Positions 15,847 to 24,765 are shown, counted from the stretch's first letter. The stretch: DNA of 41,797 nucleotides from Plantactinospora mayteni (GCF_016862935.1 NZ_BONX01000061.1:1-41797); one strand, 5' to 3'. The notes: generated from the sequence alone by a model not told the origin. Program-made: numbers and translations.

Positions 15847-17172
15847 TTACCGTTCCCGGGGACGCCGCGCGGTTTTCCGCTGGATTGAACCTTTTTCAAC
15901 CTGAACCGCGCGGCGCATGCGCCCCGACTTCCACCTGCGGCCACGGCGGACCGCAAGGGGAGGTTGAAAAAGGTTCATTGGCGAGGACACGCGCGGGGCC
16001 AGGACCTCGGCGGCGAGTGCGGCCGTCGCGGCAACGGCGACGGGCAGGAACAGCGCGGTGCCGAGGCTGGTCGTGGTCGCCAGGGCACCGATGAGGCCGG
16101 GTCCGACGAAGCTGCCCAGGTAGGCCATCGCGGAGACCCGGGCGATCGTCACGGCGGGCGGCACCCCGTCCTGGGCGGCACGCTGGCTGGCTACGGCAAG
16201 GATGACCGGAAGTGTTATCGACAGGCCGAGCCCCAGCAGGCCGAAGCCCGTGAGACCGGCGACGGGATGGCGGATCAGCAGGGCCAGCCCGAGGCCGACG
16301 GCGGCGACCAGGGCGGCGCCCCGGACGAGTGGTACGGCATCGATCCGGTCCCGTAGGTGGTCGCCGGCGAACCGGCCGGCCGTCATCGCGCCGAGGAACG
16401 TCGCGACTCCGCTGGCCGCGAATGCCTCGCTCGCGCCCAGGCCGTGCAGGTACACGGCAGTCCAGTCGTTCCCGCTGCCCTCGGCGAGGGTGACGCAGCA
16501 GGCCAGACCGCCGAGTCCGAGGAGTCGGCCGGCGCGGCTGCGTCGGCGCGGACCGACCCGGGGCGGGTTCGGCAGGGACCCTGCTCCGTCGACTCGCCGC
16601 CGAGGGGAGAGCGGGCGAGGACTCTCGGTGGCAAGCCAACGGGGAAGCAGTACGGCGCCGCCGATGCCGATCGTGGCGACGGTTGCGAAGTGGGTGTGCA
16701 CGCCCGCGCCGAGGGTGGCGACGCCGGCGGCGATGCCGGCTCCGATGATGCCGCCCAAGGTCAGCATGGCGTGCAGCCGGGAGAGCACCGGGTGGCCGTA
16801 CCGGCGCTCGACCGTCAGGCCGTTGGCGTTGACGGCCACGTCCACCACGCTGTTGACGGCCGCGGAGCCGGCGAGCGCGGCGGCCAGCGCCGGCAGGGTG
16901 GGCGCCGCGGCGATCGGCATCAGCAGCAGCGCGAACGTGGGCAGGGCGACCCGAAGCGTCGCCCGGGTGCCGAAGCGGCGGGTGAGCATGGCGCCGGCTT
17001 GCAGCCCTACCAGGGCACCGCCGTTGAGCGCCACCAGGGCCAGTGCCAACTCACCATCGGTCAACCCGAGTCCGGACTGGAGTGCCGGTAGCCGCGCCGC
17101 CAACGTGCCGAAGATCAGTCCGTTGAGGAGGAAGGCACCCGCGACAGCCGCGTACGCCGGACGGAGTCTCAA
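15847..17172 (-). CDS. MFS transporter (LacI-divergon partner)
   Basis: The 441-residue protein has about 12 hydrophobic spans and the inter-helix loop LTRRFGTRATLRVALP typical of major facilitator permeases. The N-terminal half matches drug/sugar-type MFS proteins (GTLAARLPALQSGLGLTDGE). TTG 17172 is preceded by AGAGAGG. The last ~45 residues are odd: after APRVSSPM the sequence NLFQPPLAVRRGRRWKSGRM is basic and comes from a 92-bp inverted-repeat segment, so the natural C terminus was probably about residue 396. It is divergent from a LacI regulator with twin operators between, so a sugar or nucleoside substrate is likely. Substrate not determinable. Confidence 0.85.
   Translation of the reverse strand: MRLRPAYAAVAGAFLLNGLIFGTLAARLPALQSGLGLTDGELALALVALNGGALVGLQAGAMLTRRFGTRATLRVALPTFALLLMPIAAAPTLPALAAALAGSAAVNSVVDVAVNANGLTVERRYGHPVLSRLHAMLTLGGIIGAGIAAGVATLGAGVHTHFATVATIGIGGAVLLPRWLATESPRPLSPRRRVDGAGSLPNPPRVGPRRRSRAGRLLGLGGLACCVTLAEGSGNDWTAVYLHGLGASEAFAASGVATFLGAMTAGRFAGDHLRDRIDAVPLVRGAALVAAVGLGLALLIRHPVAGLTGFGLLGLGLSITLPVILAVASQRAAQDGVPPAVTIARVSAMAYLGSFVGPGLIGALATTTSLGTALFLPVAVAATAALAAEVLAPRVSSPMNLFQPPLAVRRGRRWKSGRMRRAVQVEKGSIQRKTARRPRER
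15886..15977. repeat. 92-bp segment bounded by 17-bp perfect inverted repeats
   Basis: TGAACCTTTTTCAACCT at 15886-15902 is the exact reverse complement of AGGTTGAAAAAGGTTCA at 15961-15977, with 58 bases between. The repeat is A/T-rich in a GC-rich background and lies inside the 3' end of the MFS gene. The size and terminal inverted repeats resemble a miniature transposable element; a long-range hairpin terminator is the alternative. No clear target-site duplication is visible. Confidence 0.6.
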
Positions 17173-17185
17173 CGCCAGAGCCTCT

Positions 17186-17214
17186 CTGAACTAGTTAAGA
17201 CTGAACTAGTTCAG
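17186..17214. promoter_or_regulatory. Twin operator of LacI-type regulator
   Basis: CTGAACTAGTTCAG at 17201-17214 is a perfect 14-bp palindrome; CTGAACTAGTTAAG at 17186-17199 is the same with one mismatch. The two sit 15 bp apart in the gap between the MFS and LacI genes, upstream of both starts. LacI-family dimers bind such even-length palindromes. Confidence 0.8.
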
Positions 17215-17219
17215 AACCG

Positions 17220-17225
17220 TATCAT
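17220..17225 (+). promoter_or_regulatory. Probable -10 element of the lacI-type gene
   Basis: TATCAT ends 6 bases before GTG 17232, so transcription would begin at or near the start codon and the mRNA would be leaderless; no Shine-Dalgarno site is visible. The -35 would overlap the perfect palindrome, giving simple autorepression. Confidence 0.5.
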
Positions 17226-17231
17226 CGAACC

Positions 17232-18332
17232 GTGGAAGGTACGGAGCGGAAGCGGACCGGTGGGGGACGGCCGGGCCGGGGTGTCACGCTGGCCGACCTG
17301 GCCCGTGCGCTGCGGGTGTCGAAGGCAACGGTGTCGAACGCGTACAACCGACCCGATCAGCTCAGCGCACGGTTGCGCGAACGGATTCTGGCCGAGGCCG
17401 GCCGGCTCGGCTATCCGGGCCCGGACCCGATCGCGGCGACCTTCAGCCGGCGGCGGGCCGGCGCGATCGGGCTGGTCTTCGACGACCCGCTCACCTTCGC
17501 CCTCTCAGACCCGGCCGAGGCGCTCTTCGTCAATGGCATCGGGGAGGTGTGCGAACGGTTCGACGTCGGCCTGGTGCTCATTCCCCGGGGCACCGAGACC
17601 GACCTGGTCCAGCGGGCCCTGGTCGACGGCTTCGTGTGCCACTGCGACCTGGACGGCGACGGCCGCATCGACACCGCGCTCGGCCGCGACGTACCGGTCG
17701 TCGTGGTGGACGGTCCGGCACGGCCGCCGGCCGGCCATGTCGGCATCGACGACCGGGCGGCTGCCGCGACGGCCGCCCGACACCTGATCGCACTCGGCCA
17801 TCGGCGGATCGCCGTACTGGCGTCCCCACTGCACCCCGACGGCCGGACGGGTCGAGCCGAGCTTGCCCGCCAGCAGACCGCACGACTCCACGTCATGCGC
17901 GAGCGCCTCGCGGGATACCGCGCGGAGCTGACGGCCGGCGGCATCACCTGGGCCGACGTGCCGGTCGTCGAGTGCGCGCCGTACGGCCGGGAAGCCGGCT
18001 ACCGCGCCACGAACGACCTGCTCGGCGCCCCGGACCGGCCGACAGCGTTGCTCGCCGCCAGCGACGAGATCGCACTCGGCGCACTCCGGGCCGCCGCCGA
18101 ACACGGCATCGCCGTGCCGGAGCGGCTCTCCGTCGTCGGGTTCGACGACGCACCGCCGGCAGCCTGGTCGAGCCCCGGGCTGACCACGGTGCACCAGCCC
18201 CACCGCGACAAGGGTCGCGCGGCAGCCGAACAGTTGCTCGGACTCCCGGCGACGCGAGCCGAAGCGCTCCTTCCCACCGCGCTCGTCGTACGCGGGACGA
18301 CCGCACCACCGCCCGGGACCGCGGGTGGCTGA
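17232..18332 (+). CDS. LacI-family transcriptional regulator
   Basis: The 366-residue protein has the LacI helix-turn-helix VTLADLARALRVSKATVSNA at residues 18-37 with the hinge region LRERILAEAGRLGYPGPDP, then a periplasmic-binding-protein-like ligand domain with DDRAAAATAARHLIALGHRR and the C-terminal VVGFDDAPPAAWSSPGLTTV. The hinge residues are typical, so it should bind palindromic operators as a dimer; two are present immediately upstream. It is divergent from the MFS transporter, its likely target. A protease gene and a nucleoside hydrolase follow on the same strand. The effector is probably a sugar or nucleoside, by inference. Confidence 0.92.
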   Translation: MEGTERKRTGGGRPGRGVTLADLARALRVSKATVSNAYNRPDQLSARLRERILAEAGRLGYPGPDPIAATFSRRRAGAIGLVFDDPLTFALSDPAEALFVNGIGEVCERFDVGLVLIPRGTETDLVQRALVDGFVCHCDLDGDGRIDTALGRDVPVVVVDGPARPPAGHVGIDDRAAAATAARHLIALGHRRIAVLASPLHPDGRTGRAELARQQTARLHVMRERLAGYRAELTAGGITWADVPVVECAPYGREAGYRATNDLLGAPDRPTALLAASDEIALGALRAAAEHGIAVPERLSVVGFDDAPPAAWSSPGLTTVHQPHRDKGRAAAEQLLGLPATRAEALLPTALVVRGTTAPPPGTAGG

Positions 18333-18437
18333 CGAATGTCGGATCACAACGCTGGGATCCCGCGTCGGGGGTTGAATCCGCGTCGCCGAGGACGGATCCT
18401 GGCAGTACATCGACAGTCGACAATCGGGGGTTGCGGG

Positions 18438-19280
18438 ATGCGCCTCGTACCGGTCCTCGTCCTCACGTTCGCCGTACTATTGCCCGCCGCCCCGGCCGCC
18501 GCACACCGGCACGATGGTGCCTCGCCCGGCCCGGCCACGGTGGCCGAGGTGCGAACCGCCGGAACCGCGTGGGGCGTCGATCCGGCGACCGGCCGGACCA
18601 CGCTCACCGTCGACGAGTCCGTCGACAACGCCCAGGCCCGGACACTCCGCGCCGTCGCCGCCCGCTCCGGAGCCGTGTTCCGCCGCGAACCCGGCCGCCT
18701 GCGCCTACTCATCGCCGGCGGGCAGGCCATCTACGGCGGCACCGGCCGATGCTCCCTCGGCGCCAACGTGCGCGCCGGCGGCACCTACTACTTCGTCACC
18801 GCCGGGCACTGCACCCGGGCCGCCTCGACCTGGTACGCGGACAGCGGCCGGACGGTCCCGCTCGGCCCGAACACCGGCAGCAGCTTCCCCGGCAACGACT
18901 ACGGCATCGTGCGCTACACCGGCAGCGTCAGCCACCCCAGCGCGGTCTACACCTACCCGCAACTGTTGCCGATCACCGGCGCCGGCAACGCGTACGTCGG
19001 TCAGGCCGTGTGCCGCAGCGGGGCCACCACCGGAGTGCGCTGCGGCACGGTGACCGCCCTCAACCAGACCGTGAACTATGCCGAGGGGAGCGTCTCCGGG
19101 CTGATCCGCACCAACATCTGCGCCGAGCCGGGTGACAGCGGCGGGCCGCTCTACTCCGCGTCGACCGGAACCATCCTCGGCATCCTCTCCGGCGGCAGCG
19201 GCAACTGCACCAGCGGTGGGACGACGTACTACCAGCCGATCATGGAGATCCTGGCCGCGTACGGCGTCACCGTCCCGTAG
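18438..19280 (+). CDS. Secreted streptogrisin-like serine protease (S1 family)
   Basis: The 280-residue protein has a signal peptide ([20 protein letters not shown]), a short propeptide, and a mature domain probably starting at [10 protein letters not shown], about residue 92, as in streptogrisins. The catalytic triad is visible: His124 in VTAGHC, Asp154 in PGNDYGIV and Ser234 in [11 protein letters not shown]. Cysteines 105/125, 192/202 and 228/257 fit the three disulfides of this group. The mature length of about 189 equals streptogrisin A/B. It would be exported and self-processed. The upstream in-frame extension to 18336 is non-coding. Expression with the LacI gene (106 bases upstream) is possible but unproven. 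Confidence 0.92.
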   Translation: MRLVPVLVLTFAVLLPAAPAAAHRHDGASPGPATVAEVRTAGTAWGVDPATGRTTLTVDESVDNAQARTLRAVAARSGAVFRREPGRLRLLIAGGQAIYGGTGRCSLGANVRAGGTYYFVTAGHCTRAASTWYADSGRTVPLGPNTGSSFPGNDYGIVRYTGSVSHPSAVYTYPQLLPITGAGNAYVGQAVCRSGATTGVRCGTVTALNQTVNYAEGSVSGLIRTNICAEPGDSGGPLYSASTGTILGILSGGSGNCTSGGTTYYQPIMEILAAYGVTVP

Positions 19281-19438
19281 CGCCGGTACGCCGGAGGACG
19301 GCCCCGACGGTTCGGGCGCACCGTCGGGTGACCCGCGCTCGACCTGTCGCTGCCGTCGGCGGCGCCGGCAGTGCCGGCGACCCCTGCCGTACGGTTGGGC
19401 GAACCGCTGCCGCCGACCTCCGAAACGGGTTGTGTTCC

Positions 19439-20389
19439 TTGACTACTCCGGTAATCCTCGACTGCGATCCGGGGCACGACGATGCGCTGGCCCTGCTCCT
19501 GGCGGCGGCCGATCCCCGGATCGAACTGCTGGCCATCACCACCGTCGCCGGCAACCAGACCCTCGACAAGACCACGGTGAACGCGCGGCGGATCTGCACC
19601 GCCGCCGGCATCACCGACGTGCCGATCGCCGCCGGCTGCGCCGCGCCGCTGGTCGGCGAGCTGCGGGTCGCGCCGGAGATCCACGGGGCGAGTGGACTCG
19701 ACGGCCCGACCCTGGGCGAACCGACGGTGCCGGTCCGCGACGAGCACGCCGTCGCGCTGATCCGCCGGATCCTGCTCGACCATCCGGAACCGGTCACGCT
19801 CGTCCCCACCGGGCCGCTGACCAACATCGCGACGCTGCTGCGGGACCATCCGGAGGTGGCGCCGAAGATCCGCGAGATCGTCTTCATGGGTGGCTCGACG
19901 GGACGCGGGAACGTCACGCCGTACGGTGAGTTCAACGTGGTGGTGGATCCGGAGGCCGCCGACGTCGTGCTGCGCTCCGGCCTGCCGGTGACCATGTGCG
20001 GGCTGAACGTCACGCACCAGGCGCTGGTGACGCCGGACGTCATCGCGAGGTTCCAGCGGCTCGACACCGACCTGGCACGGATCTGCGTCGACCTCATGAC
20101 GTTCTTCGCGGCGACGTACCAGAACGTGTTCGGGCTGGCCGATCCGCCGCTGCACGACCCGATCGCCGTTGCCCGGGTGATCGACCCGTCGATCGTCGCC
20201 TGCGTGCCGGCGCCGGTCTCGGTGGAACTGGCCGGGACCCTCACCCGGGGCGCGACCGTGGTCGACCTGCACCACCGCACCGCCACCCCCGACAACGCCG
20301 ACGTGGCACTGCACCTGGACGTCGACCCGTTCTGGGACCTGGTGATCGGCGCGGTCGAACGGCTGGCCCCGCCAGCGAACCGCCGGTGA
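19439..20389 (+). CDS. Nucleoside hydrolase (IunH/Rih family)
   Basis: The 316-residue enzyme starts LDCDPGHDDALALLLAAADP at residue 7, with the aspartate cluster (Asp8, Asp10, Asp14, Asp15) that holds Ca2+, and has the second signature LVPTGPLTNIATLL, then MGGSTGRGNVTPYGEFNVVV and the final calcium ligand in PPLHDPIAV (Asp240). These enzymes hydrolyse the N-glycosidic bond of ribonucleosides for salvage. Length fits the family (about 310-320). TTG 19439 was chosen, with TTG 19430 possible. The stop is 30 bases from the convergent cysA stop. The fine specificity (pyrimidine or inosine-uridine) cannot be told. Confidence 0.93.
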   Translation: MTTPVILDCDPGHDDALALLLAAADPRIELLAITTVAGNQTLDKTTVNARRICTAAGITDVPIAAGCAAPLVGELRVAPEIHGASGLDGPTLGEPTVPVRDEHAVALIRRILLDHPEPVTLVPTGPLTNIATLLRDHPEVAPKIREIVFMGGSTGRGNVTPYGEFNVVVDPEAADVVLRSGLPVTMCGLNVTHQALVTPDVIARFQRLDTDLARICVDLMTFFAATYQNVFGLADPPLHDPIAVARVIDPSIVACVPAPVSVELAGTLTRGATVVDLHHRTATPDNADVALHLDVDPFWDLVIGAVERLAPPANRR

Positions 20390-20405
20390 CGACCGCGCCC
20401 CGGAG

Positions 20406-20417
20406 CACCGAACGGTG
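20406..20417. terminator. Small hairpin between convergent stops
   Basis: CACCG-AA-CGGTG at 20406-20417 is a 5-bp perfect stem between the nucleoside hydrolase and cysA stops. It lacks a U-tract and is short, so it is at best a weak bidirectional terminator. Confidence 0.25.
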
Positions 20418-20419
20418 TG

Positions 20420-21427
20420 TCAGGTGACCGCCGTGGTGGCCGGGAGGTTCGGGCCACTGTCGACGGCGACCGTGCCTGCCTGGATCTCGGGCGCGATCCG
20501 GACCCGTACGGTGGTGTCGAGTTGGAGGTGCAGGGCGAGGAACTCGTTGCGGGTGAGGGTGGCGGCGATGACCTGGTCGTCGGCGGTGATCTCGATCCGG
20601 ATCTCGAAACCGACCCGGGTGATCCGGGTTATCCGACCGGTGGTGGCACCCGGTTCGTGTCCGTCGGCGGGCAGGATCTGTACGTCGTGCGGGCGTACCA
20701 ACCGGTCGCCGAGTTGGGTTACCGGGCCGAGGAACCGCATCACGAAGTCGTTGGCCGGCCGGTCGTAGAGTTCGTCCGGTGACCCGATCTGCTCGATCCG
20801 GCCATCGTTGATCACGACGATCTCGTCGGCGACCTCCAGCGCCTCCTCTTGGTCGTGGGTGACGAAGACGGTGGTGACGTGGACCTCGTCGTGCAGGCGG
20901 CGCAGCCAGTCCCGAAGCTCCTTGCGGACCTTCGCGTCGAGCGCACCGAACGGCTCGTCGAGCAGCAGCACGGTGGGCTGCACGGCCAGGGCGCGCGCCA
21001 GGGCCATTCGTTGCCGCTGACCGCCGGACAACTGGGACGGCAGCCGGTCGGCGAACTGTTCGAGATGGACGAGCGCGAGCAGGTCGTCGACCCGGCTGCG
21101 GATCTCCGCCTTCGGGCGCCGACGGATCTCCAGCCCGAAGGCCACGTTGCGGCGTACCGACAGGTGCTTGAACGCCGCGTAGTGCTGGAACACGAATCCG
21201 ACGTTGCGCCGCTGCGGTGGGAGGTTCGTGGCGTCGAGTCCCTCGATCTGCACGCGCCCGCTGTCGGCCTGCTCCAGGCCGGCGATGATCCGCAGCAGCG
21301 TCGACTTCCCTCCGCCGGACGGCCCGAGCAGCGCGGTGAGCTGGCCGGACGGGATGCTGACGGAGACGTCGTCGAGTGCGACGAACTCCCCGAACCGCTT
21401 GGTGACGTTCGCGATCTCGATGCTCAA
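20420..21427 (-). CDS. cysA: Sulfate ABC transporter ATP-binding protein CysA
   Basis: The 335-residue ATPase has Walker [10 protein letters not shown] at residues 35-43, the signature [15 protein letters not shown] from 133, Walker B VLLLDEP at 153-159 and the switch His191 in VTHDQEEAL. The N-terminal [20 protein letters not shown] and the C-terminal regulatory domain (TOBE-like) match CysA. It energises sulfate/thiosulfate import at the cytoplasmic face of the membrane. TTG 21427 overlaps the cysW stop by four bases, so the genes are translationally coupled. It is the last gene of the four-gene operon. Confidence 0.93.
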   Translation of the reverse strand: MSIEIANVTKRFGEFVALDDVSVSIPSGQLTALLGPSGGGKSTLLRIIAGLEQADSGRVQIEGLDATNLPPQRRNVGFVFQHYAAFKHLSVRRNVAFGLEIRRRPKAEIRSRVDDLLALVHLEQFADRLPSQLSGGQRQRMALARALAVQPTVLLLDEPFGALDAKVRKELRDWLRRLHDEVHVTTVFVTHDQEEALEVADEIVVINDGRIEQIGSPDELYDRPANDFVMRFLGPVTQLGDRLVRPHDVQILPADGHEPGATTGRITRITRVGFEIRIEITADDQVIAATLTRNEFLALHLQLDTTVRVRIAPEIQAGTVAVDSGPNLPATTAVT

Positions 21428-22281
21428 CGCTGTTCCTTAGGGCGGATGACGGAGACGACGATGATGGCTGCCACCGCGACGAGGGTGAGCAGCAGCGCGG
21501 TGGCGTAGGCGCCGCCCTTGTCGAAGTTCAGGTATTTCTCCTCGACCACCAGGGTGGCGGTGCGGGTCTGCCCGAGGACGTTTCCGGAGACGACCTTGAC
21601 CGCGCCGAACTCCCCCAGTGACCGGGCCAGACTGAGTACGACGCCGTAGACCACGCCCCACTTGATGGTCGGCAGCGTGATCCGGCGGAAGGTCTGGATG
21701 GCGTTGGCGCCGAGGCTGCGCGCCGCCTGCTCCTGCTCGTCGCCGACCTCCTGGAGCACCGGTACGACCTCTCTGATCACCAGTGGCAGGGCGACGAAGA
21801 CGGTGGCCAGCACGATGCCGGGGGTGGCGAAGATGACCTGGAAGCCGACGTTCTCCAGGGTGGGCCCGAACCAGCCGCCCCGGCCGCCGTAGACCAGCAC
21901 CAGGGCGAGGCCCACCACGATCGGCGAGACCGACAGCGGGATGTCGAGCAGGGCGTTCAGTAGTCGTTTGCCGGGGAACTCGTACCGGACCAGCAGGAGC
22001 GAGATCCCGACCCCGAACACCGTGTTGATCACCACTGCGGTGACCGCGACGGTGATGGTGAGCCGGAGCGCGTGCACCACGTCGGGATCGTCGAGGATGC
22101 CCCGCAGGTCCGTCAGGCCGTTGGCGAACGCGTTCCGCCCGACGAGCGCGACCGGCCAGGCCACCAGCAGCACGAGGTAGACCAGCACGACCAGCCGCAG
22201 CAGGTATTTGGCCGGCCCGGGGCGGGGACGGGCCTGGACGGCGGTCGGACGCTCAGCTTCAGCGGTCGAGTGCTCAGCCAC
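21424..22281 (-). CDS. cysW: Sulfate ABC transporter permease CysW
   Basis: The 285-residue permease has about six membrane spans and the EAA-type loop [20 protein letters not shown] that docks on Cys[21 protein letters not shown] is the CysW/CysT family segment. GTG 22281 overlaps the cysT stop by eight bases. With CysT it forms the heterodimeric membrane channel for sulfate. The N terminus (first ~25 residues) is polar and cytoplasmic. The assignment to W rather than T rests on operon order and the LDIPLSVSP segment. Confidence 0.9.
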   Translation of the reverse strand: MAEHSTAEAERPTAVQARPRPGPAKYLLRLVVLVYLVLLVAWPVALVGRNAFANGLTDLRGILDDPDVVHALRLTITVAVTAVVINTVFGVGISLLLVRYEFPGKRLLNALLDIPLSVSPIVVGLALVLVYGGRGGWFGPTLENVGFQVIFATPGIVLATVFVALPLVIREVVPVLQEVGDEQEQAARSLGANAIQTFRRITLPTIKWGVVYGVVLSLARSLGEFGAVKVVSGNVLGQTRTATLVVEEKYLNFDKGGAYATALLLTLVAVAAIIVVSVIRPKEQR

Positions 22282-23125
22282 GGCGGACCACCCGCCGTTG
22301 GATGACGTCCACGGCGACGATGACCGCGAACGAGATCACCAGCAGCACGGCGGCCACCGCCGCCGCACCCTCCAGGTTGTCGTTCTCGATGCTGCTGAGG
22401 ATCCGTACCGAGGTCACCTCGGTGTGCATCGGCAGGTTGCCGGAGAGCAGCACCAGGGAGCCGTACTCGCTGACGCCACGGGCGAACGACAGCGCCGCGC
22501 CGGCCGCGATCGCCGGAGTCAGACTGGGCAGGATGATCCGGCGGAAGACGGTGAACCGGCTCGCCCCGAGGGAGGCCGCCGCCTCCTCGGCCTCCCGGTC
22601 GAGTTCGGCCAGCACCGGCTGTACGGTCCGCACCACGAACGGCAGCGTGACGAAGAGGAACGCGAAGAAGACCGCGACCCGGGTGTTGGCGATGTTCACG
22701 CCCAGCGGGCTCCCCGGTCCGTAGAGCGACAGCAGCACCAGACCGGCGACGATCGTCGGCAGGGCGAACGGGATGTCGATCAGGACTTCCAGGGCCCGCT
22801 TGCCGAAGAACGGCTCGTCGCGGACCAACACCCAGGCGATCGTCGTACCCATGACGACGTTGACCAGGGTCACCAGGAACGCGGTGCCGACCGTGAGCCG
22901 GATCGCCGCCGCGGTCTGCTGGTTGGTGACCGCCGACCAGAACTCGGTCCACCCGCCGTCGGCGGCGGTGACCACCACGGCGGTGAGCGGGATGAGGACG
23001 AGCAGGCTGAACCAGAGCATCGCCACACCGAGGCCGAGACCCGAGGCCCGGGTGAGGCGCCGACCGCCCCGAGCCGGCCGGCGCCCCCACGCCGGCCGGT
23101 CGGGAGCGAGGGTGGCCGATGTCAT
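22274..23125 (-). CDS. cysT: Sulfate ABC transporter permease CysT
   Basis: The 283-residue permease has about six spans and the docking loop LAELDREAEEAAASLGASRF. The segment LEVLIDIPFALPTIVAGLVL is characteristic of CysT (CysU). ATG 23125 overlaps the stop of the binding-protein gene in the ATGA configuration, evidence for translational coupling. The first ~30 residues are basic and cytoplasmic. Confidence 0.92.
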   Translation of the reverse strand: MTSATLAPDRPAWGRRPARGGRRLTRASGLGLGVAMLWFSLLVLIPLTAVVVTAADGGWTEFWSAVTNQQTAAAIRLTVGTAFLVTLVNVVMGTTIAWVLVRDEPFFGKRALEVLIDIPFALPTIVAGLVLLSLYGPGSPLGVNIANTRVAVFFAFLFVTLPFVVRTVQPVLAELDREAEEAAASLGASRFTVFRRIILPSLTPAIAAGAALSFARGVSEYGSLVLLSGNLPMHTEVTSVRILSSIENDNLEGAAAVAAVLLVISFAVIVAVDVIQRRVVRRG

Positions 23126-24138
23126 CGCGCCTTCCCGGACGCGGCGATGATCTTGACGATGACGCCGTCCTTCTCGTCGAAGAACTTCTTCGACAGCGCC
23201 GACCAGCTCTCGAAGTCCTTCTCGACGGTGAGCAGCTTCTGCGGGGCCGGGAACGGGTTGTCGGGGTCGAGGGCTCCCTCGACACCGCTGGTGTCGATGC
23301 CGTCGATGATCGGCCGAAAGCCCTTGAGCGCGAACTGACGCTGCCCGCCGGAACTGAGGACGAAGCTCAGGAAGGACTGGGCCTTGGGGCCGGCGCTCTT
23401 CAGGATCGCGCCCGGGTTCTCGATCAGGATCGTGGTCGACGGGATCACCCAGTCGAGTTTTTCGCCGCTCTGGGTGGCCAGGATGGTCTCGTTCTCGTAC
23501 GCGAGCAGGACGTCACCGGTACCGCCGAGGAAGGCGGTGGTGGCGTCCCGGCCGCTGTTCGGCAGCGAGACCACGTTCGCGAAGAGCTTGCGCAGGTACT
23601 CCTCGGCCTGCGCGTCGGTTCCGCCGTTGGCGGAGACGTGTCCCCAGGCAGCGAGGGCGTTCCACCGGGCCGCGCCGGACGAGGCGGGGTTGGGGGTGAC
23701 GATCGAGACGCCCGGCTTGACGAGGTCGTCCCAGCCCTGGATGTTCTTCGGGTTACCCTCCCTGACGGCGAGTACCACGACGGACGAGGACACGATGCCC
23801 TTGTTGGGGCCGTCGTCCCAGTTCTGGTCGACGAGTCCCGCGTCCACCAACCGGGTCACGTCGCTGGTGACCGAGAAGTGCACGTAGTCCGCCTTGAGGC
23901 CGGAGACGACCGCGCGGCTCTGGTCGCCGGACGCGCCGTACGAGGTCTGGAACCGTACGCCCTTGCCGTCGTCGGTCTTGTTCCACTCCGCGATGATCGC
24001 CTTGTTCGCCGCCTCCGGCACGGCGTAGCCGACGATCGACAGGGTCGTCGTGTCGCCCGCCGACGACCCTCCGCCGCAGGCCGACAGGGCCAGGCTGGCA
24101 ACGAGCGTGAGAGCGACCGCCGCTCTGGTCCGGTTCAT
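23122..24138 (-). CDS. Sulfate-binding lipoprotein (Sbp/CysP)
   Basis: The 338-residue protein has a lipoprotein signal peptide with lipobox LALSAC, Cys21 being the lipidated residue, followed by GGGSSAG. The mature part is a periplasmic-type binding protein: LSIVGYAVPEAANKAIIAEW, GASGDQSRAVVSGLKADYVH and GWDDLVKPGVSIVTPNPASS match Sbp/CysP, including the segments that form the sulfate pocket. It is the first gene of sbp-cysT-cysW-cysA. ATG 24138 has the ribosome site GGGGAGA 3 bases upstream. Gene symbol left open since sulfate and thiosulfate binders are hard to separate. Confidence 0.92.
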   Translation of the reverse strand: MNRTRAAVALTLVASLALSACGGGSSAGDTTTLSIVGYAVPEAANKAIIAEWNKTDDGKGVRFQTSYGASGDQSRAVVSGLKADYVHFSVTSDVTRLVDAGLVDQNWDDGPNKGIVSSSVVVLAVREGNPKNIQGWDDLVKPGVSIVTPNPASSGAARWNALAAWGHVSANGGTDAQAEEYLRKLFANVVSLPNSGRDATTAFLGGTGDVLLAYENETILATQSGEKLDWVIPSTTILIENPGAILKSAGPKAQSFLSFVLSSGGQRQFALKGFRPIIDGIDTSGVEGALDPDNPFPAPQKLLTVEKDFESWSALSKKFFDEKDGVIVKIIAASGKAR

Positions 24139-24149
24139 CTATCTCCCCA

Positions 24150-24160
24150 TTTTCCTATTA
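24150..24160. promoter_or_regulatory. Possible Rrf2 half-site upstream of sbp
   Basis: TTTTCCTATTA (minus strand TAATAGGAAAA) shares ATAGGAA with the arms of the Rrf2 palindrome at 24743-24765. It lies 12 bases upstream of the sulfate-binding-protein start, where a repressor could act. Match is short. Confidence 0.35.
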
Positions 24161-24231
24161 ACTTGATCGGCTATATCGGTTTTACGCTAGGGCTGCGGGC
24201 GTCGCGACGTCAATGGCCGTTCGGTCGGCCG

Positions 24232-24654
24232 TCAGCCGGTCGGGGACCGTCCCGCGCTGCCGAGCAGGTCAGCCAGCGTGGTCCGGTCGACTATCTCGGT
24301 GATCGCCCGGTCCAGCGAGAGCCAGACGTCCCGCAGGCCACCCGCCACCCCGCGATAGCTGGCCAGTGCGGTCGGTCGACCGCGAACGGTCGTGATCAGT
24401 ACGCCCTCGGTGGCTCGCAGGATGTCGCCGACACTGATCGCCTCCGCCGCACGGGCGAGGGCATGGCCGCCCTCGGTCCCCCGGAAGCTCAGCAGCAGTC
24501 CCGTACGCCGCAGGTCCATCAGGATCTCCGAGAGGAAGCTCGCCGGAATCTGGTCCACCGTGGCGATCTCCGAGGTCGTGACCAGGCGTGGGTGGGATTC
24601 GGCGATGACGAGCATCGCCCGGATGGCGTAGTCGGTACGCGCGGAGATGTGCAC
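24232..24654 (-). CDS. Rrf2-family regulator lacking cysteines
   Basis: The 140-residue protein matches Rrf2 winged-helix regulators: HISARTDYAIRAMLVIAESH, then the recognition helix region IPASFLSEILMDLRRTGLLL and SFRGTEGGHALARAAEAISV. GTG 24654 follows GGAGG by nine bases; an upstream ATG 24741 has no ribosome site. It contains no cysteine, so it cannot hold the Fe-S cluster of IscR or NsrR and resembles CymR, which senses cysteine status via a partner enzyme. Position immediately upstream of the sulfate operon suggests it controls sulfur uptake. That link is inference from neighbourhood and the related box near sbp. Confidence 0.88.
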   Translation of the reverse strand: MHISARTDYAIRAMLVIAESHPRLVTTSEIATVDQIPASFLSEILMDLRRTGLLLSFRGTEGGHALARAAEAISVGDILRATEGVLITTVRGRPTALASYRGVAGGLRDVWLSLDRAITEIVDRTTLADLLGSAGRSPTG

Positions 24655-24742
24655 CGCTGATGTGCCTCCGATCGGCGGGGTGGCACCCGGCGAGGGGTCG
24701 AGGTCCGACACCCACCGCTCGCCCCTTCCGCCCAACTCCATA

Positions 24743-24765
24743 ATTCCTATCTGCAAGATAGGAAT
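24743..24765. promoter_or_regulatory. 23-bp palindrome, probable Rrf2 operator
   Basis: Ten-base arms ATTCCTATCT (24743-24752) and AGATAGGAAT (24756-24765) flank three bases. It is AT-rich against its surroundings, and lies about 90 bases upstream of the Rrf2 gene start. Autoregulation by the Rrf2 protein is the simplest explanation. Confidence 0.75.
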
